Part shown: positions 35,529 through 48,106 of the stretch, piece by piece
Layout: each line of letters starts with the position of its first letter
Position numbering within the stretch: position 1 is the stretch's first letter
Source: Apostichopus japonicus
Taxonomy: Eukaryota > Echinodermata > Holothuroidea > Aspidochirotida > Stichopodidae
Direction: 5' to 3'
Length of the DNA: 64,000 nt
Assembly (NCBI RefSeq): GCF_037975245.1
Contig: NC_092577.1
Location: 27,339,398-27,403,397, forward strand
Translations under genes and position numbers: made by a program
Notes under the pieces: model-generated
Told to the model about the DNA's origin: nothing
What the model saw: only the letters and a program-made list of their open reading frames with translations
Databases searched by the model: none

Positions 35529-36638
35529 CAGTGGCGGCGGAACCGGGGGGGCTTGGGGGGGCTCAGCCCCCCCAATGAAAAAGTTGAGGGGGCAAATGCA
35601 TGATAAGCCCCCCCAATATTTACCAAGGCTCCGAAACGTGCATCTGCCCATTTTTCAATGCACACCTTTCGATCTGTCCGATGCACACGTATACTATATA
35701 TATAGGTGTAATAATTTTAGTAATTGCTGGGGGACCCTCGGCCCGTCCCCTGGCTATAGACCACATTGTCACCCCAACCGCGTCTTCACGCCCCGTGAAA
35801 AGTGGAAGCAGTGAGTGTGAGTACCGGTAAGCGTAACACAACTTCGTCTTAGGCCAATGACTTGCCTCATTTCAGCCAGTTCTCCAACATCCCCTTACTT
35901 AGTGGCGGAGCGTCCATATATACAGTCAGGGGGCGGACGCCCCCCCCCCTGACGGACTCAAATGGACTGCTGGCGCCCTTTTCAGCTTTTCACTACTTTT
36001 TACTTATTCGCGATTATTGACTATTTTATTGCGCTCTCATATACCTATTGACATTTGTCATATTCTGTTGGTGTAATTTTTCGACAAAATGGCGACGATA
36101 CCTTTTTATTCTCCGTTAATCTGCAAATTAGCAAGGCCCGGAAAGGGTCATTTCCTGCAATCTAGGGAGTATCTTTTCTCAAAAATTTTCTGTACGCTCC
36201 GCGCCAACTTGTGGTGGCGCTCCGCGCCAACTTGTGGTGGCGCTCCGCTTAGATAGTGTCGAAAGCGCCCCTACAGACCATTCTTGCCCCCCCCTGACCA
36301 ATACCCCTAGCTCCGCCACTGCCCTTACTACACTCAAAAACGTCTTTGCGAGTACACTACGAGGAATAGCTACTCTCTTAAAACACCATCGAACATACAA
36401 ATTACAATGTTTTTACAGACTTTTAGGTGCAATCTGAGAAATTGCAGGCTTGAGACCCATATTTTAGGGCTAGGTATTCGCAGCATTAAACACTCGGGAA
36501 GTGCCGTTTCCGGCCATCTGGGGGTTTGAAAAAACCCAAAATTTTCTTGTACGCTCCGCGCCAATCGATGGTGGCGCTCCGCTTAGATAGTCTCCACACA
36601 TTAGCCCCCCCAATAATTTTTCCGTTCCGCCGCGCCTG
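35529..36638. mobile_element. hAT-like element with a nested MITE
   Basis: Bounded by exact 8-bp duplications CACTCAGG at 35521-35528 and 36639-36646. The ends are CAGTGGCGGCGGAACC on the left and, read backwards, CAGGCGCGGCGGAACG on the right, next to C/G runs. No transposase seen. A CAGTGGCGGAGC MITE (35900-36321) has inserted in it. The end sequences match those of the element at 7969-9092, so the two are related. Confidence 0.88.
35900..36321 (+). mobile_element. CAGTGGCGGAGC MITE, copy 2 (nested)
   Basis: Inverted ends TAGTGGCGGAGC and GCTCCGCCACTG; exact 8-bp duplications CCCTTACT at 35892-35899 and 36322-36329. Shares its body with copies 1, 3 and 4. It carries a small internal duplication of CGCTCCGCGCCAACTTGTGG at about 36195-36242, not present in the others. 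Confidence 0.93.
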
Positions 36639-38799
36639 CACTCAGGGACTTCAATCTGGACCATTTTGGGGTCACTTGTTCATCATGGGCAAAACAGTGG
36701 AATCAAGTACTGCCCCTGAAAATTTGATCATTATTTAATAACAAACAAAAAAGTTATTTAATAAACTGCTAGTGCTAATACTAACTTACTCATTGAAGTA
36801 TTGTGTAATCTGGGTATAGCAACTCTAGCCTAGTTGGTGATAAACTACTGACAAATGACTAATTGTACACCACAAGCACTCGTAACGTTATGTGTATGCA
36901 TTTAACACTGAGAGTTCCTGTGTACTGTACTAGCCTAATACTATAAGTACTCAGTACTATTGTAGGCCTCCAAGCAGTAGTTTTGGGTGATATAGCTTAT
37001 GAAAGGGGCGAAACTGTTTAAAAATTCCTCTTATTTGGGGTGACTTACCATATATATTCTCTAACTTCCACTGACTGAACTTCTGAAATCTGAAGTAGCA
37101 CTGTCTTCTGCAGCTGCAGTACCACAAGTTGGCTTAAATAGAGAGGGCGCTATTTCCAATCTTGCAATGTATGCGTAAGAATTGCATACTTTTCTGGGAT
37201 GCCATTTGAGTTCCATGGTGGTACGCATTTCTGGGGCCATCTACAATGCTGTACTGCCCTTAACTTAGTGAGACCATAGGTGTTAGGCTTCACTTTGCAA
37301 AATGTTCTCACTTCGTATGTGAATTTTGGGTGACTGGCTTCACAAAGCAGGAAATACAAACACACGCACACCAGCGCGATCGCAAAGGTTACTGAGCCTT
37401 CGGCATCGTAACCAAAAAGGACTGCTATTGAAATCTATAGAACAAAATGTTATTCCAATGTGCCCATCTTATTGGGGAAAAAGACATTCAAATAGTGGAA
37501 TTTGTGGTAGCCAAAGGAATGCACAGAAGATCCATTTTGTCTTTAAATTATGAAGTGGTCCCCCTCTCCCAGTCATATCCCACTGCCGCTCGTAGTTATT
37601 GTTCCCCTCCCTCCCCCGGATTGAAACCTCGTCGCCCCGAATAGATGATAAATAAACCATCACATCAGCCCTCAGACCACCAACTCTGCAGACAAGCACA
37701 CATTTCACCATACATATTTACAAGACGTTTCAGTGTAAACCTTAATATTGAAACATCAGTTACCGTTTAACCAGCAAGTTGTTCCATAACAACTCCCTTG
37801 TTTAACCATGAACTGTTCAACATTTTAGCAAATAGTGCAAGTCAATAAACGTACTATGCATGCTAATACAATTCTAATAATCAGTCAACTTAATATAAAC
37901 TGGTAAAGACTAAAAGATATAAAAAATAGAAAATTGTGCCACGAACTCGCAAAATATAAAGATCAAAATAAACAAGCTTTTGAAACAATTACCAGTGCTA
38001 CCTTGAGTTTTAATGAAATTTCCAGAAAAACTAATGATTGGTAAGTGAGTACATGCCTATATTCTGACACTTATATATTAGTCAACAGGTTCGAAAATAT
38101 ATCCATAAAGTATATATACATGAATAATACAATTGCACGCTTAGGAAGGCATTAACTCTGGAGCCGACCAAGGTGATAATTAGGTGGATCACCATTAGGA
38201 AAATGGCTTTATCTCCACTTCGGAACTTTAGACCAAACACCCACAATGTGTAAACCTTAAGCCGTTTGTAGTTACACAGTAGTATCTGCGAATCGCATAT
38301 GGTATATGTTTGTTTAATTAAGAATACTACCAATAGTGTAATTTTTAATGGTCCGAGACGACCAAATTTCTGTTTGGATGACAAAAATCAGCGTGGAGGC
38401 ACGGCCCGAGGGACGACTCACACTCAGATTGCATGCGCCCCCTAATACACACAATGATACATTGTTATTACCATCGGTCACATTGAAAAAACTGAATATA
38501 CAAAACTATATAGCAACAATGCTGCAGAATCTATTTAACATTTCTAGACTTGTCTTGAGGGCTAATGTCTTAAACAATGCCCTTTATTATCATGATATTA
38601 GATATAGCAGAAAATGTGATTGTCTTGCGACAGTATAGTATGCTATAAAGCAAGCAATTTACGTTGTCGTTACCTACCGTTAATGATAGTTGGACAGGCC
38701 TTAGGCATATTGCATTGCCATAAATTATCGTATGGACAAAAGTGTCAATTTTTGAAAGATTAAAATTTGAAACAGTATGGACAAGCGCCTCTAGTGGGT
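36639..38799. other. Intergenic sequence, no supported gene
   Basis: At 37350-37410 there is a (CA)n-like stretch followed by GGTTACTGAGCCTTCGGCAT and CGTAACCAAAAAGG, which looks like a variant right end of the TGACCT-rich repeat family without its body. The minus-strand open frame at 37150-37371 has a protein-like composition, but I cannot assign it. Confidence 0.45.
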
Positions 38800-39297
38800 A
38801 AAGGTCTACGGACACCTAGCCTATTTGCCCCATATTCAGTATATCTGTTGTGTGTGATAATCTCATTTAAACTTTTTCGAAAAGCTCTTTTCGGGCAAAC
38901 TATGACGTAGAGTTTTGCGCTCATCAAAGTTTCTTATTTTAGCCCTTAATAAGTTAACCCCTATAATTACAAGCCCATATATATCATTTGAATAATGTGA
39001 TGTTTCTCTTGTAATAGAAGACAATAAATTATTGAAAAAATCGCCTTAGGCCACAAACCTGTTCTGTGTCCTTGAAACGAAGGTTGTATACGAACAAAGG
39101 AATAAAATAAGAATAAATGAGGCAGTTACTCCCTTTACATCACCAATGTTCCTGCTTAGCTAACCTTGATTCATAAATAAAACTTGGGTTAAGACAAAAC
39201 TTGTAAATGGTCAATCTATGATACCTTTTAATGGAAGATTTCTTATGACTATTAGAGTGATTACGACAATGTTGTTCCTATGTGTCCGTAGACCTTT
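38800..39297 (+). mobile_element. MITE with AAAGGTCTACGGACAC ends, copy 2
   Basis: Begins AAAGGTCTACGGACACCTAG and ends TGTGTCCGTAGACCTTT, inverted repeats of about 16 bp. 498 bp long. Inverted relative to the copy at 31722-32319. The target duplication is not clear. Confidence 0.85.
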
Positions 39298-40023
39298 CAT
39301 CCTATTTTTTTTTATATGAAATTCTACTTTTCAGACGCGATTAAATTTCCTCAAAAACTTGACAAAAGTTGTAAGAAATATCGACAAATTCTAACAGTAA
39401 CATTCGAAGGAGGATTAAATGAAAACAAAGAACGTGATTATATTTAACATTCAACATTGTAAGGCTAGCCTAGCCTAGAAAATATACATTACAAGCCTAC
39501 AAGGGCCCCCGGAATCTTGATCACAACGTTAACCAAACTTATTTGATATGGACCCCGAAAATAAAACAATTTATCCAGTCATAAAGTTTTTGACATCAGC
39601 CATAATATTCCCAAATTTTGTAAATTCGAAAAAAAGCAATTCCAGTCACGAAGATTTTGTAACTTCGTCTTTGTTTTCAGGAAAAGTCCATCATCCTGAA
39701 ACCATGGTAACTCAAGTCAAAGACTAGTAAGGTCATCATAATTGTGTAATGACCTCAAAGCATGATAAATAAGTTATAACATTATCTGCCATTTCATAGC
39801 CAGTCAGTCCATGATCGTAGTCAGGAATAATGTGTTGGAGTGGCATCAATAGTTTAAGGAAGGGAACAATATTAATTTCCTGTAACTTCCTGCAGTAAAG
39901 GTTTTGTACAGATAAAAGTGACATATACCGGGCTATAGTGATAGCATAACCAGTCCAAACGTCATTATCTGGTAGCCATAGCATATCGTGATAACTCGGT
40001 TCATGAGATGATATACGTAGTAA

Positions 40024-40860
40024 TTTACAGTTAGTGATATCAATACAATATAGCAAAATGAAGCAGCCACATAGCATACAGAATAGCCTAATGAAGCAGC
40101 CATATAGAATATCAGTGATACCAATATCATATAGCAAAATGAAGCAGTCATATAGCATACAGAATAGCCTGATGAAGTAGCCATATAGAATATCAGTGAT
40201 ACCAATACAATATAGCAAAATGAAGCAGTCATATAGCATACAGAATAGCCTAATGAAGTAGTCATATAGAATATCAGTGATACCAATACAATATAGCAAA
40301 ATGAAGCAGTCATATAGCATACAGAATAGCCTGATGAAGTAGCCATATAGAATATCAGTGATACCAATACAATATAGCAACACGAAGCAGTCACATAGAA
40401 TATCAGTGATACCAATACAATGAAGCAGCCATATAGCATACATAATAGCCTAATGAAGCAGCCATATAGAATATCAGTGATACCAATATCATATAGCAAA
40501 ATGAAGCAGTCATATAGCATACAGAATAGTCTGATGAAGCAGCCATATATAGAATATCAGTGATACCAATATAGCAAAATGAAACAGTCATATAGCATAC
40601 AGAATAGCCTGATGAAGCAGCCATATAGAATATCAGTGATACCAATACAATATAGCAAAATGAAGCAGTCATATAGCATACAGAATAGCATAATGAAGTA
40701 GTCATATAGAATATCAGTGATACCAATACAATATAGCCCTATGAAACAGCCACATAGCATACATAATAGCCTAATGAAGCAGCCATATAGAATATCATAT
40801 GTATTCATATAGCATACAGTATAGCTCGATGAAGCAGCCTTATATAGTTTATCAGTCATA
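40024..40860. repeat. 81-bp minisatellite, open on the minus strand
   Basis: About ten units built on GAATATCAGTGATACCAATA, CAATATAGCAAAATGAAGCA and CATATAGCATACAGAATAGC. Since 81 is a multiple of three, the minus strand stays open in more than one frame; the longest open stretch, 39736-40443, gives 27-residue hydrophobic repeats such as DCFILLYCIGITDILY. Units with length changes break the frame, and no start or splice context supports a gene, so I treat it as a repeat. Confidence 0.92.
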
Positions 40861-43800
40861 GCATAACAATTCTTTATGGTGCTTCCTCCTGTTTGTTTGG
40901 CTGAGACGGTGCTGTAGCGATACCATGGATCGGGAGACTCTAGATTTCACCTGTCTGTGACCGATCCGTTCGTTATTCGTATTCGGGACTTCATCTGAAT
41001 AAACTGACAAGTTCGATGGCGTGTCTGGTCGTTCCTTTAAGTTACCCTATGAAGGAGAGGAACGGGAAACTATAAGTCCGGACAAATTATATATTTGCTA
41101 AATTATCCTTTGTCCATTTTGACAGCTAGTATCCTGGATTTAATGAAAATTATGAGTTTGAATATGCTCTATATGAAAATAGCATTAGGAAAGGTTTGTT
41201 GAACAATGAAGAAATCGCTGTTATAGAATTGTATGTAACATTAAAAATAGCCACTGGTTTAGGACAAATAAATTAATATGGCCCAATCTAGTAAATTAGC
41301 ATCCACTGACTTAAGTTTGAGACATTAAATGTCACACTGATCATTCTACTGTCTATTTTTCTACTAAGTCCATTAAACGCAACAGGAAATATGATTATAT
41401 GAAGGAAAAAAATCATACTAAATAAGTACATAAATATGAATAATATACTAGATTGGGCCATATTAATAAAGTTATATGCCAAAAGGAAAATAAAACCAAA
41501 ATCAAATCGCTTGGACAGTCGTTGAGCGTCATGGTTTGTATAAGTACAAAGTCCAACTGTCAAGATAGTAATGAAATCAATGGTTTAAACATCTATTTTC
41601 GAGATTCAATGTACAAATTCGTAATTGAAGGCTAAACATTACAGTTTCGAGATGGAATGTAGCAATTGTCAATTTGTCAAAGCTCGAGATAAAAAGCCAA
41701 TATTCGACCTAAAAGGTGGATTTTTTTCATTTGGTAAAACGTCACAATTTCGAGACGAAGATTCGAAATTATATGATAAAACATCAAAATTGAGAAGTTT
41801 TGTAACTTTGAAATAAAATGTCGAAAGTTACCTTTAAAACTGCACTTGTTTTATCAAATGTGGATTTGTCATGGTAAAACGTCACAATTTCGTGACGAAG
41901 ATTTAAAATTATGTGATAGAACAAGAAAATTGTGTGAGAGAAATGTTTGCAACCTGTGAGATAAAATGTCTTCACTTGTTAAACCGCAACATTTCCGGAT
42001 ATCCTTCACCGTTTTACACAACGGATATTTATTTCTGGGGCTTCTACAAACTATAACCCCTCCCCCCCCTCCCCCGCTGAGATATGAAAATGAATAATTT
42101 GGGGAAGAGGGAAATAAATTACTGTGTGGGCATAATAACTTGCTCTACAATTGACTGTTAATGTTTCAGGAATTATTGAACAAACAATTCAAAGAAGAAT
42201 CCAAACATTAGAACGTTAATTTACGAGCTTCGTAGCCACGTAAGTTAAGGAAAATTCTGTATTCGCACAGCTCTCCGCCACTCTTTCAAAAGAGACCATC
42301 CCGTTATCAGTGTCATTACTATGTTGGGCGTAGGCCTACGTGTAAATTTCGGTTTATAATATGTAGGCCTTACTCACCTTTTGGTCAAAATTTTTCATGA
42401 AGCCACATGTCTGTTCCCTGGAGGAAGAAGAACATGAAGAAGAAGAATGTTACTTAAAAGAGTGTTTGTAACAACTTAGTATGAATCTACATAATTGAAA
42501 ACATCCACGAAACCATCGTGAAGGAAACGAGCAGTACCTTGCCTGGTAAATATCAAACAGTTGCCGCCATAAACCTGTAATGTTGAATTCTGAATGAACT
42601 CATTAACTTAATTCCTTATGTGTTTTTAACATCACCGAGCAGCTAACGGCACCGAGACGATATAGCATTGTTGTCAATATATATATTGTTGTCAATATCT
42701 ATACCACAGAACTGCATCATATAGAAACCACTTCCGGCTAGTTGTTTGCAGCAATTGAAGACACCCAACAGCGTCAACCTACACTACTGTTATACGTAGA
42801 GTGAAGTGGCAATTAATTTCCCATATTGTAAGAAATGAACTTCCAAAAGAATGTGTACACGGGATGAAAAACGAAAAGGAAACTTGAACATATTTTTATA
42901 GAATAAAGTTGGTGCCACTAAACAGTTTGTTGCTGCTCGACCTGTACTGCTAGGACATAACAAAAAAAAGCTCCGCGAAGGTAGCATTGGTCATTTTGTC
43001 GATCCCCGATCTCTGTTCCAGTAGATCGTTTTTGGAGACCCAATCCACGTACGTAGCACCAGCTCAAGTACACTTTTCATGCATGCAATTCTCTGTTCCT
43101 TTATCGCTCACTGCTTTTGGCATCGGGACCCACAATAAAGCAACCTGTGCCTTCCACCTAAACAGCGCGGCGACGCGACCGCAATATACACGTTACGTGT
43201 GTTATGCTACCACTGCATGAAACTGTGCTATACATTACGTATATTTACATACAGGATTTACACTGTACAGTGGCAGTATACAACAAATACCGTGTCACGT
43301 GAGTAACGGTGTACCAGCGAAACCTATGAAATTGGCCCGCCCTCTAAAAATTTCCTAGCTGAGAGAATGCCTTTAATAGTGCTTGTCTACGGAAGGATAC
43401 TGCACAGTAACAATTAACAAGATGACCCCCTTGACTACTGTACATTTACATTATTTTGTTAAGACAAAGTGGTTGTATAATTCGGTCTGGAAGGGAGTTA
43501 TTTTATGACGCTATGAGTAACCATATGTGGATGTGATAGAAACTCCATAAATGTTTTTAATAACATTTTAGGTAATTTACATCTCTTTCCTAAAAAGCTT
43601 TGCCTCGATCCTACGTCCTTCCATATCCTCGTTTTAAAATGGAATATAGTGGGGGATCAAGAATTTAAATAGGAAGGGGCCGTGGAGTCATTGAAGCCGA
43701 CTCCAATGAGATTAAGGGAACAATTGTTTAGGAGCAATTTATCACTAAAAATAGCACATTTTTTAGTGAAAAATACCACAATCGAATATTTTCACACTTT

Positions 43801-44412
43801 TAAGACAATGTTTTTATAGCCTAATTTTATATATTCCTTTTCTATGGGATGGACTCTATAGGCATCTGTATTAGAAACGTAGTACCACAATTAGAGTAGT
43901 GTTCATCCGCTCGAAAGAGAAGAGAGGTAAAAGTACCTAAGGTAAACTTGTTTAAGCATTTTATCAGTTATTGTCATGGTGATATCGAAGGTGATATAAA
44001 CCATATTAGAAATTCTTTTGTTAAATGTTGATATTACTCCGAGTGAGCAGATGGAAGGGTTGGAGTCCAGTATGCTAAACTTGCTCCTCTTCTAGCTCAA
44101 AATCTGAACGGTCATGATATTGAAGTTTGCAAGTGCCATGATAGGCCAAGATCTCAGAATATGGATTTTTTTTGGGAGGAGGGTGCAACAACAGCCATCC
44201 GTGATTTGACACGGAAAGACACTAAGCACCTTTTAAATTTCCATTGAATGATCTCATTTGAAATGTGCCAAGGAATCAGTAAGCCTTTTTGCTTTAACGT
44301 TACAGATAACTTCGCAATCAGTAATAGAATCTCAATTGCTTTGAAATTGAAAACATTGTGCAAGCATAAACAGTACTCAAACCAAACAATAATCTGATAT
44401 ATATGTACTAAC
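40861..44412. other. Intergenic or intronic AT-rich sequence
   Basis: Around 41640-41990 there are degenerate direct repeats of AACGTCACAATTTCG and GATAAAACATCAAAATT. A C-rich run lies at 42058-42077. The next exons of the CIMIP5-like gene should lie on the minus strand in this interval or below it; I searched by eye and did not find them. Confidence 0.45.
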
Positions 44413-44699
44413 CATTTTGTCAGTGCATTCTTTTCTCGTGTACAGGATTCCCTCCATATTTTGTCACCATTTACGTGATGGCAGTCCTCGTAATCTCGGC
44501 GGGTGAATGGTCTACCCGTAGTGCTAACAACCGTTGCTCCCCCATGTCCATCTTGTTTAATGGCATGATTTAATGTTGCATTCGCTTCCGCAGCTCTTTG
44601 GGCAGCTGGAATGCATTTCTCGTGGTATGAACTGGTCGGTCGCGGGGCCTTGATGCGGTAACCAGCTGAAGTTCCACGATCGACGTATATGTGAGTCAT
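44413..44699 (-). CDS. CIMIP5: Probable CIMIP5 (C2orf50) first coding exon
   Basis: An open exon of 95 codons plus two bases, from ATG at 44699 to donor GTTAGT after 44413. The N-terminal RGTSAGYRIKAPRP matches the TTSAGYR-x-PPTRP start that I recall for human C2orf50, and GDKIWRESCTREKNALTKW matches its DQLWRELLEAERRGQQRW, with the final Trp split by the intron. The family is a ciliary microtubule inner protein inside axonemal doublets; localisation here is inferred from homology. The pyrimidine-rich CTTTTCAG just upstream of the ATG suggests a spliced 5' untranslated exon. The C-terminal exons were not found, so the gene is partial. The match rests on memory of a short protein; an unrelated ciliary protein is possible. 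Confidence 0.65.
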
Positions 44700-45414
44700 A
44701 TTGACCTGAAAAGTATAGCTAAAAGGACAACTGGACCTTCTCTTCTCATATCACGAGATATACTCACAAATCAATGAATTACGATCCGCAATCGGGACCT
44801 CCTAATTAATTGAACGTGTTCAGAACTGTACCTCTACATATCTTCCAATCATGAAACGGTGCAAAGTACTCTTTTGATTATTTACATGTTGTCGTGAATT
44901 GTTGTTCCTTTGTCAATTCCTTTGGATATATCGAAGAATGAAAGTACGTAAGGTGAGGAACTACAATATTCCGGTAAAACTTCTCTTTCCTTTCCGTGTA
45001 CCGCACCTCAACAATACTCTATCACGGCAACCGTTGCAGAGGCTTATCCTCTGCAGTTTCATTCTGTATAATGCAAAGAGTCAATACACAGCTACTCCTC
45101 ATTCCTGGCTATTGTATTTGTACCACGTACGCAGTAAAATCGATAATCGCGTCCGTTGTTATGGCTACAGTATAGCTGTACGATGACAGGTGCGGGTTAT
45201 TAGCTCAGGTCACCGAGTCAACTTAGAGAGTGAAAGGCTTTTGCGCGGAGACCTATATTGTATAGCACTATGGTACATATGGCAGCTCAAAGTCAAGCGA
45301 ATAAAATCTCTTGGTGGAGAGAGAGAGGTGGAGAGAGAGAGGTGGAGAGAGAGGAAAAGGAACATCAAACAACTCTTTTAACCTCAAAATAGCATCTCTC
45401 AGTAACAAAACAAC
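44700..45414. other. Intergenic sequence, no gene seen
   Basis: Contains a (GA)n-like run at 45318-45357. No domain is visible in the short open frames. Confidence 0.45.
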
Positions 45415-45489
45415 ATGTTGAATGTAGGCCTACATGAACGGTATCATAATTCTGTTCATTCAGATGGCATAAAACACATGAGCCCTAGC

Positions 45490-46780
45490 TGTTTTACTAC
45501 AAACATACCCCTTCCCGACAATGATAGAAACACTTTTGTGTTATGGCTCAGATGCCAAAGAAACTCATTTAACCTCGGCCCTCTTTTACAGGGATACTGC
45601 GGGGAGTATGGACCAAACGAGTCCGTTATCAGAAGAAAACATCAGGCACGGTTTGAAGAAACGGTATACATTTATCAAAGGGAGTAAGTTAGTTGATATG
45701 ATTGGATCTATCCATAGTGATATATTTTGCCAAGACAAATATTTATTAAATGGTATCACTATGAAGCTGAAATTCATAAGAAGTAAAAACAAATTTTGTT
45801 TAATGTCTGGTGAGGATGATGCAGATTACAAGGTCGTTATTAAAGATGCTTCGTTTGTGAGCAAGGTTAAGTTAACCCGTCTGTTTCTTTGGGTCATGCA
45901 CGCGCTCTCGATCTACCGATCTACCATTAGACGAGTTGTAACCAAAATGTTATCGATTCCACTGCTGGGAATATGTCGTTCAGGCAAGATCACATTTTCT
46001 TAGGACAGCTTCCCAAGAGAGTTATCAACGGCTGCGTACGGAAGCGTAGAAGGGACATGGTGTGAAAGAGAAACAAACTCGTCAAAATGACAAAATTCAG
46101 AAAAATGACGTCAATTTTCAGAATTTTGTCATTTTGACGACTTGTTGTATCTTGGCAAAACGTCAATTTTCGAAATTTTGTCATTATGACGACTTGTTGC
46201 ATTTCGGCAAATTTAATAATTTTATCGTTTTGACGAGTTGTTAAACTCGGCAAAAAGTCATTTTTCTGAATTTTGTCATTTTGACGAGTTTGTTACTCTT
46301 TCATCACCATGTCCCTTCTACGCTTCCGTAGCTGCGTAACCAACACGGCATTCAACGGTTCGTATCGAGAAAACCCGTTCAACATGAATCATTTCGGAGT
46401 AATCTTCTTAGCAGTATACTTTGATGGTGAACAGATACCATAGAAAACAATCAAACCAAATTTGACGGGGGTCCCGGAAAAAAAACTACATTAGAGCATA
46501 CCATACACTATTTACTGGAACTGATAAAGCTAATCACGACGAGGGCAATGTGATCAGTCGTGAAGACTATTCCAAAGGCTACACTCTGTATGCGTTTGAC
46601 TTGACTCATGATTTATCTTCAGGGGTCACTTTAATCTCATCATGGTGGTAAAAACCTTCGAATGGAAGTTTTCAAAACCTTTAACTTCAACTGTCAATGC
46701 TATATTGTTTACGCTGAACTGGACAACATTTTAGAGATTGACAGAACACGCAATGTTGTGTTTGACTACACAAGCTAAAT
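45490..46780 (+). pseudogene. Polinton capsid-type (F54H12.2-like) gene remnant
   Basis: The translation shows family phrases such as THLTSALFYRDTAGSMD, MIGSIHSDIFCQDKYLLNG and FCLMSGEDDADYKVVI, which I recognise from the F54H12.2-like proteins that accompany Polinton and adintovirus-like elements. It is broken and interrupted by the MITE at 46039-46330. It is followed at once by the protease remnant, as is usual for this element class. Confidence 0.75.
46039..46330. mobile_element. Foldback MITE inserted in the Polinton fossil
   Basis: Inverted ends of about 70 bp start CGGAAGCGTAGAAGGGACAT; the flanks carry an exact 8-bp duplication GCTGCGTA at 46031-46038 and 46331-46338. The interior is made of alternating copies of ATTTTGTCATTTTGACGA in both orientations. 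No coding capacity. It is younger than the fossil it interrupts. Confidence 0.9.
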
Positions 46781-46790
46781 AGCAGGTAAA

Positions 46791-47305
46791 ATGGATTCTA
46801 ATCAGATAGCACACGCACCAAGCAGCGACGCCTTTTCCGGTCCATGCTTTCAGGGGCTGCTTCCATCAGACCGTTTCCGTGTGCGATAGTCATCAATACC
46901 GACCCTAGCCATCTTCCTGGTACTCATAGGGTGGCTCTCTATATTTCACAGGAGCAAATGGGTGAATATTTTGATTCTTACGGGCTCCCACCTACGATGG
47001 TGCCGCGTATATAAAGACATTTTTAGAGCTACACTTCACAAATCAGCAATATAGCGGCAGAACTTTACAGGGACTGTTCGACCTCGACCATGTGTGGTTA
47101 TTATGTCATTTTTTATTTATTACACAAAAGCCGGGGATTCAACACCGGACAAATTACATCTTGGTTTACTCAACGACCCAATGTCAATGACGAGATGGTA
47201 CGTGGATTCATCGAAAGGCATTTTCCGTGTGTGAGCACCGCTGTGAACGATATACCCAGAGGTTGCCAGAGGTCAACGACGCACAAAAAGCAAATCATGT
47301 GTTGA
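46791..47305 (+). pseudogene. Adenain-like cysteine protease remnant (Polinton)
   Basis: The start (MDSNQIAHAPSSDAFSGPCF) and later phrases around FDSYGLPP and the C-terminal FIERHFPCV resemble the adenovirus-type maturation protease carried by Polintons, where it processes capsid proteins. The copy is broken. Its place directly after the capsid-type remnant fits the family. Confidence 0.75.
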
Positions 47306-47469
47306 TGTATTAATTTATTATTTCAGTGGTGATGGGAAACGGACCCCCCTCCCCTTTTTTCACCCTAAATTGGTAGCTGGGCATAATATAAATGTTAATA
47401 TAAAATACAAGGAAATATAGTAAATTATAAAATAATAACAATGAACTTATCTGTCTTTTTTATTCATTT

Positions 47470-48106
47470 TTATTTTAAATACTTATCAAGTTTACCGTTA
47501 CGACCAGACGGTGTAGTACAATACACACTGTTTGTTACGACAAATATGAAAAATGCAAGGAGAGAATTTTCTGTACCCATCACCGTTCTAAAAGAATGGT
47601 ATGCAAATTGTTGTGAGTATGGCAAAGTAAACAGCAAATAATCGATTGTACCCAACCAATTTGATGTTAATGCAGTAAGTTCTTCGTGGGTATCCTTCTT
47701 CAATGGAAAATTTTCTACGCTTCACACGCTATAGCTGTGGTTTAGCAGTCCATCTTTTGCGAACTTGACAAAACGTCACACTCAATTTCATTTTTGAGAA
47801 ATTCTCGAGCTGCACCAATGATCCATTCGTCTCGTATTAAATAGTTACAGTCTTTAAAGTAAACACCATTCATACAATATCCCCATAATACAGACAAGCG
47901 TGATCTAATTGTGAAGGATATTTTTCTTCACAACCTTCACAGTTTGCCTTTAGCCATCCATAAATAATCATATCCATCATGGTGGCAAAAATAAGTTCAA
48001 CTGCTAGTCTCTTCGCTTCGGTAATTTTTTTCGGAGCACACTTAAATTCTTGCAATTTCATAAAGATTTCGGTTGCAGTCTGCATCATTTGTTTCTTCTC
48101 GTACAA
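47470..48106 (-). pseudogene. Opposite-strand remnant, possibly Polinton-derived
   Basis: Minus-strand open stretches include a Cys/His cluster of the form C-x2-C-x9-H-x-C near 47900 (CEGCEEKYPSQLDHAC). I associate this type of protein with Polinton-like elements in invertebrates, but the assignment is weak. It could instead be part of another repeat. Confidence 0.35.

Noticed and set aside
37150-37371. Minus-strand open frame ending TLQDWK as the missing CIMIP5 exon
   Set aside because: It shows none of the C-terminal family phrases and lies beside a repeat end; no convincing splice sites.
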